Of a stretch of 7,456 nucleotides of DNA, positions 5,181-7,456 are shown in pieces. The stretch is from Fidelibacterota bacterium UBA2125 (GTDB taxonomy: Bacteria; Fidelibacterota; Marinisomatia; Marinisomatales; S15-B10), in assembly GCA_002329125.1 (NCBI GenBank), contig DCXX01000056.1, forward strand, positions 1 to 7,456. Reading direction: 5' to 3'. Each line of letters begins with the position of its first letter. The first letter of the stretch is position 1. The notes beneath the pieces are model-generated. The model did no database searches, was not told the DNA's origin, and was given only the letters and a program-made list of their open reading frames with translations. The position numbers and the translations under genes were made by a program.

Positions 5181-7382
5181 TTATCGCCCCCCCCGTGAAA
5201 AATTCTTTCTCGGAGGACGATTCCCTGAATGACGACCGCGACCACCACCACCGTGTCTAGAAGGTCTGCGTTCACGTTTTGGAGGCTCAACCCATCCTTC
5301 AGGTGGATCATGCAGAGCTCTCATGCTCAGATCAATACGATTCATGTCATCGACTTTAATGATCTTTACTTTCACTACATCACCAATGTTGACAACATCT
5401 TCCACCTTTTCAGTCCGTTCATAGGACAATTGACTTATATGACAAAGCCCCTCCCTCCCTGGCGAAAATTCAACAAAAGCACCAAAGTTCATAATGCGTT
5501 TGACTTCTCCTTCGAACTCCATTCCTACTTCCGGCTCCCTCACAATGGACTCGATTATATCTCTAGCTTTCTGATTGTTCTCAGCGCTTAATGACGAAAT
5601 AACAACAACACCATCATCATCCACCTCAACTTGACATTCGTAATTACTTTGGATGGAACGTATCATTTTCCCTCCAGGACCGATGATTCCACCAATCTTT
5701 TCTGGATCGATTTGAATATGATCAATCTTAGGTGCATAGTCAGATAGGGTCTTTTTCGGCTGACTTATTTCAGCCTCCATTTTATCAAGCAGGGACATGC
5801 GTCCTATTTTCGCTTTTTCAAAAGCCTCTCTAACCAGCTCCATTGAAATACCCGCAATCTTAAGATCAACCTGAATGGATGTAACTCCATTCCTTGTTCC
5901 AGCCACCTTATAATCCATATCTCCGAAGTGATCTTCTTCACCGAGTATATCAGTCAACATAACAGATTTATCACCATCTGTTATTAAACCAACACTAATT
6001 CCGGTCACGTGAGATTTAATCGGTACACCGGCATCCATAAGAGCAAGAGAGGCTGAACAAACAGTAGCCATTGAAGACGATCCATTCGATTCTAGTATAT
6101 CCGACACAACACGAACTGTGTAAGGGAAATCTTCAAACTCAGGCATAACGAAACGAAAAGCCCGCTCTGCAAGGTTTCCATGGCCTACCTCCCTTCGGCT
6201 GACGCCAAGATACCGTCTCACTTCTCCAACACTGAAGGGTGGAAAGTTATAATGAAGCATATAGCGTTTCTTAAACTCACCATCAAGATCATCAACAAAC
6301 TGTTCGTCAGATTTAGTCCCCAGTGTGACCGTTGCAAGACTCTGAGTTTCACCGCGCGTGAAAAGGGCACTACCATGGGCCCTTGGTAGCACACTCTGGG
6401 ACATGGAGATGGGACGAATTTCATCCATCCCCCTTCCGTCAGATCGTTTCCCATCTTCAAGAATTCGTCTCCTTAGCTCTTTCTTTACAGCGTCATCGAT
6501 CATCGCTTTGACCAAGCTGGCACAGTCAGGATATTCCTCTTCAAGGGATTCAATCATTTTATTCTTAAAGTCATTTACTAGCTTTCTTCGATCACTTTTA
6601 CCGTCTCCGGAAACTAGGTCTGGAATCTTCCCATCCATTTTAGAGTTGATGGTTTCAACTACAGCAGGGTCTTTTTCATCAACTATCATTTCCCGTTTCG
6701 GTTTCGTGATCCCCTGAATGAAGTCATTTTGGAATTTCACAATATCCTTAATCACTTCATGACCATATTGTACGACTGTAAGGATTTCATCTTCCGAAAG
6801 CTCTTTTGCCTCAGCTTCCATCATGATAATGGCCTCGTCAGTGCCTGCCATAACAAGATCGAGTTTGCTCTCTTCAATCTGCTGGAATGTGGGATTAACA
6901 ACAGGTTTCCCATCTATATATCCAAGCCTTACTGCCGCAACTGGACCCTTCCACGGAATATCGGAGAGCATGATTGCTACCGAGGTACCGATAGTACCAA
7001 GTATGTCCGCTGGTGTCTCCTGATCAGTTGACAACAGATTAATCATCACCTGTGTTTCACACCGGAATTCATCTGGAAAGAGTGGTCGGATGGGCCTGTC
7101 AGTGAGGCGGGCTGCCAAAATTTCTTTCTCAGCTGGTCGACCTTCCCTTTTGAAGTAACCGCCGGGTATCTTACCGGCAGCATAAAACCGTTCGCGGTAT
7201 TCAACTGAAAGTGGGAAAAAATTAAGCCCTACTCTTGGTTCAGCTTCAGCATTCACAGCACAGAGGACAACGGTGTCCCCATATGTTACTGTCACAGAGC
7301 CAGCTGACTGTTTTGCCATTACGCCTGTTTCAAGTGTTAATGTCTTCCCCGCTAGTTCGATTGTCTGTTTTCTTGGTTCCAT
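5181..7382 (-). CDS. pnp: Polynucleotide phosphorylase (polyribonucleotide nucleotidyltransferase)
   Basis: This 733-residue enzyme degrades RNA 3' to 5' using phosphate and can add nucleotides in reverse. It acts in mRNA turnover in the cytoplasm, often in a degradosome. The domain order is complete: a first RNase PH-like core (about 10-140, with FFPLSVEYRERFYAAGKIPGG and RLTDRPIRPLF), a helical linker (about 235-305), a second RNase PH core (about 310-530), KH (about 553-612) and S1 (about 618-689). Catalytic and metal residues of the second core appear as D484, D490 and K492 in GEEDHFGDMDYK. The KH loop is G568-P-G-G571, and the S1 domain has GAFVEF and GLCHIS. The last roughly 33 residues form a basic glycine-rich tail that E. 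coli PNPase (711 residues) lacks in this form. The ATG at 7382 fits the family N-terminus and follows a purine-rich leader with only a weak AGAAGAG Shine-Dalgarno. It follows rpsO by 34 nt, the common bacterial arrangement. Confidence 0.98.
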   Translation of the reverse strand: MEPRKQTIELAGKTLTLETGVMAKQSAGSVTVTYGDTVVLCAVNAEAEPRVGLNFFPLSVEYRERFYAAGKIPGGYFKREGRPAEKEILAARLTDRPIRPLFPDEFRCETQVMINLLSTDQETPADILGTIGTSVAIMLSDIPWKGPVAAVRLGYIDGKPVVNPTFQQIEESKLDLVMAGTDEAIIMMEAEAKELSEDEILTVVQYGHEVIKDIVKFQNDFIQGITKPKREMIVDEKDPAVVETINSKMDGKIPDLVSGDGKSDRRKLVNDFKNKMIESLEEEYPDCASLVKAMIDDAVKKELRRRILEDGKRSDGRGMDEIRPISMSQSVLPRAHGSALFTRGETQSLATVTLGTKSDEQFVDDLDGEFKKRYMLHYNFPPFSVGEVRRYLGVSRREVGHGNLAERAFRFVMPEFEDFPYTVRVVSDILESNGSSSMATVCSASLALMDAGVPIKSHVTGISVGLITDGDKSVMLTDILGEEDHFGDMDYKVAGTRNGVTSIQVDLKIAGISMELVREAFEKAKIGRMSLLDKMEAEISQPKKTLSDYAPKIDHIQIDPEKIGGIIGPGGKMIRSIQSNYECQVEVDDDGVVVISSLSAENNQKARDIIESIVREPEVGMEFEGEVKRIMNFGAFVEFSPGREGLCHISQLSYERTEKVEDVVNIGDVVKVKIIKVDDMNRIDLSMRALHDPPEGWVEPPKRERRPSRHGGGGRGRHSGNRPPRKNFSRGGR

Positions 7383-7416
7383 TGTTTCTCTTCTTTCTCT
7401 TTATTTTATTGTTTTA

Positions 7417-7456
7417 TTATCTTCTTATTCCCAGTTCATTAATTAGGTTCTGGTAC
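7417..7456 (-). CDS. rpsO: Ribosomal protein S15, C-terminal end only
   Basis: The last 12 codons and stop of a gene entering from the right edge read YQNLINELGIRR and then TAA (7419-7417). This matches the very conserved S15 C-terminus, of the type RY..LI..LGLRR, and the gene sits immediately upstream of pnp, where rpsO is found in most bacteria. S15 is a small-subunit protein that binds 16S rRNA early in assembly. The call rests on a short peptide plus gene order, and both agree. The gap to pnp is 34 nt, AT- and purine-rich, with no visible hairpin. Confidence 0.85.
   Translation of the reverse strand, partial: YQNLINELGIRR

Noticed and set aside
5229..5591. A 120-codon plus-strand frame across the end of pnp
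   Set aside because: It lies antisense to the S1/KH-coding part of pnp, has no recognisable domain and no ribosome binding site that I can see.
1..7456. Mobile elements, CRISPR arrays, defence systems or tRNA-associated integration scars
   Set aside because: No transposase, integrase, direct-repeat array or duplicated tRNA 3' end is visible. The tRNA is flanked by ordinary genes, and the window reads as core chromosome.

Overview
The window is a compact housekeeping stretch of a bacterial chromosome in which every gene I can support lies on the minus strand, so it reads from right to left. In transcription order it holds: the last codons of rpsO (ribosomal protein S15); pnp (polynucleotide phosphorylase); a class I/II aminotransferase of the alanine aminotransferase type; a small MerR-type DNA-binding protein; a tRNA-Pro with anticodon GGG; two adjacent M16B zinc-peptidase-like proteins; an intrinsic terminator; and the N-terminal third of an exported gamma-glutamyltransferase-family protein that runs off the left edge.

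The rpsO-pnp junction is a classic bacterial gene order with a 34 nt gap. The aminotransferase follows pnp after 26 nt and is probably in the same transcript. A good sigma70-like promoter (17 bp spacer) lies in the 66 nt before merR, so merR and the tRNA downstream may form a separately started unit. The M16 genes lie 76 nt beyond the tRNA and 2 nt apart from each other. The Shine-Dalgarno of the second lies in the last codons of the first. The first has the zinc motif HxxEH but not the usual C-terminal tyrosine. The second has lost HxxEH but keeps the Arg/Tyr pair. This is the pattern of a heterodimeric M16B protease with one catalytic and one substrate-binding subunit. Both have N-terminal signal-like segments, so the complex probably works outside the cytoplasm.

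Organism: the envelope-targeted M16 pair, the gamma-glutamyltransferase and moderate to low GC suggest a Gram-negative marine or environmental lineage. Neomarinimicrobiota (SAR406) or a neighbouring FCB-type phylum is my guess from general resemblance, not something the sequence proves.

I found no mobile element, CRISPR array, phage gene, toxin-antitoxin pair or clearly new system. The points worth a second look are the complementary M16 pair, the tRNA-derived false N-terminus on the first M16 frame, the merR/tRNA-Pro pairing, the resemblance of the aminotransferase to archaeal alanine aminotransferases, and the basic glycine-rich tail of PNPase, which ends in a run of eight G.
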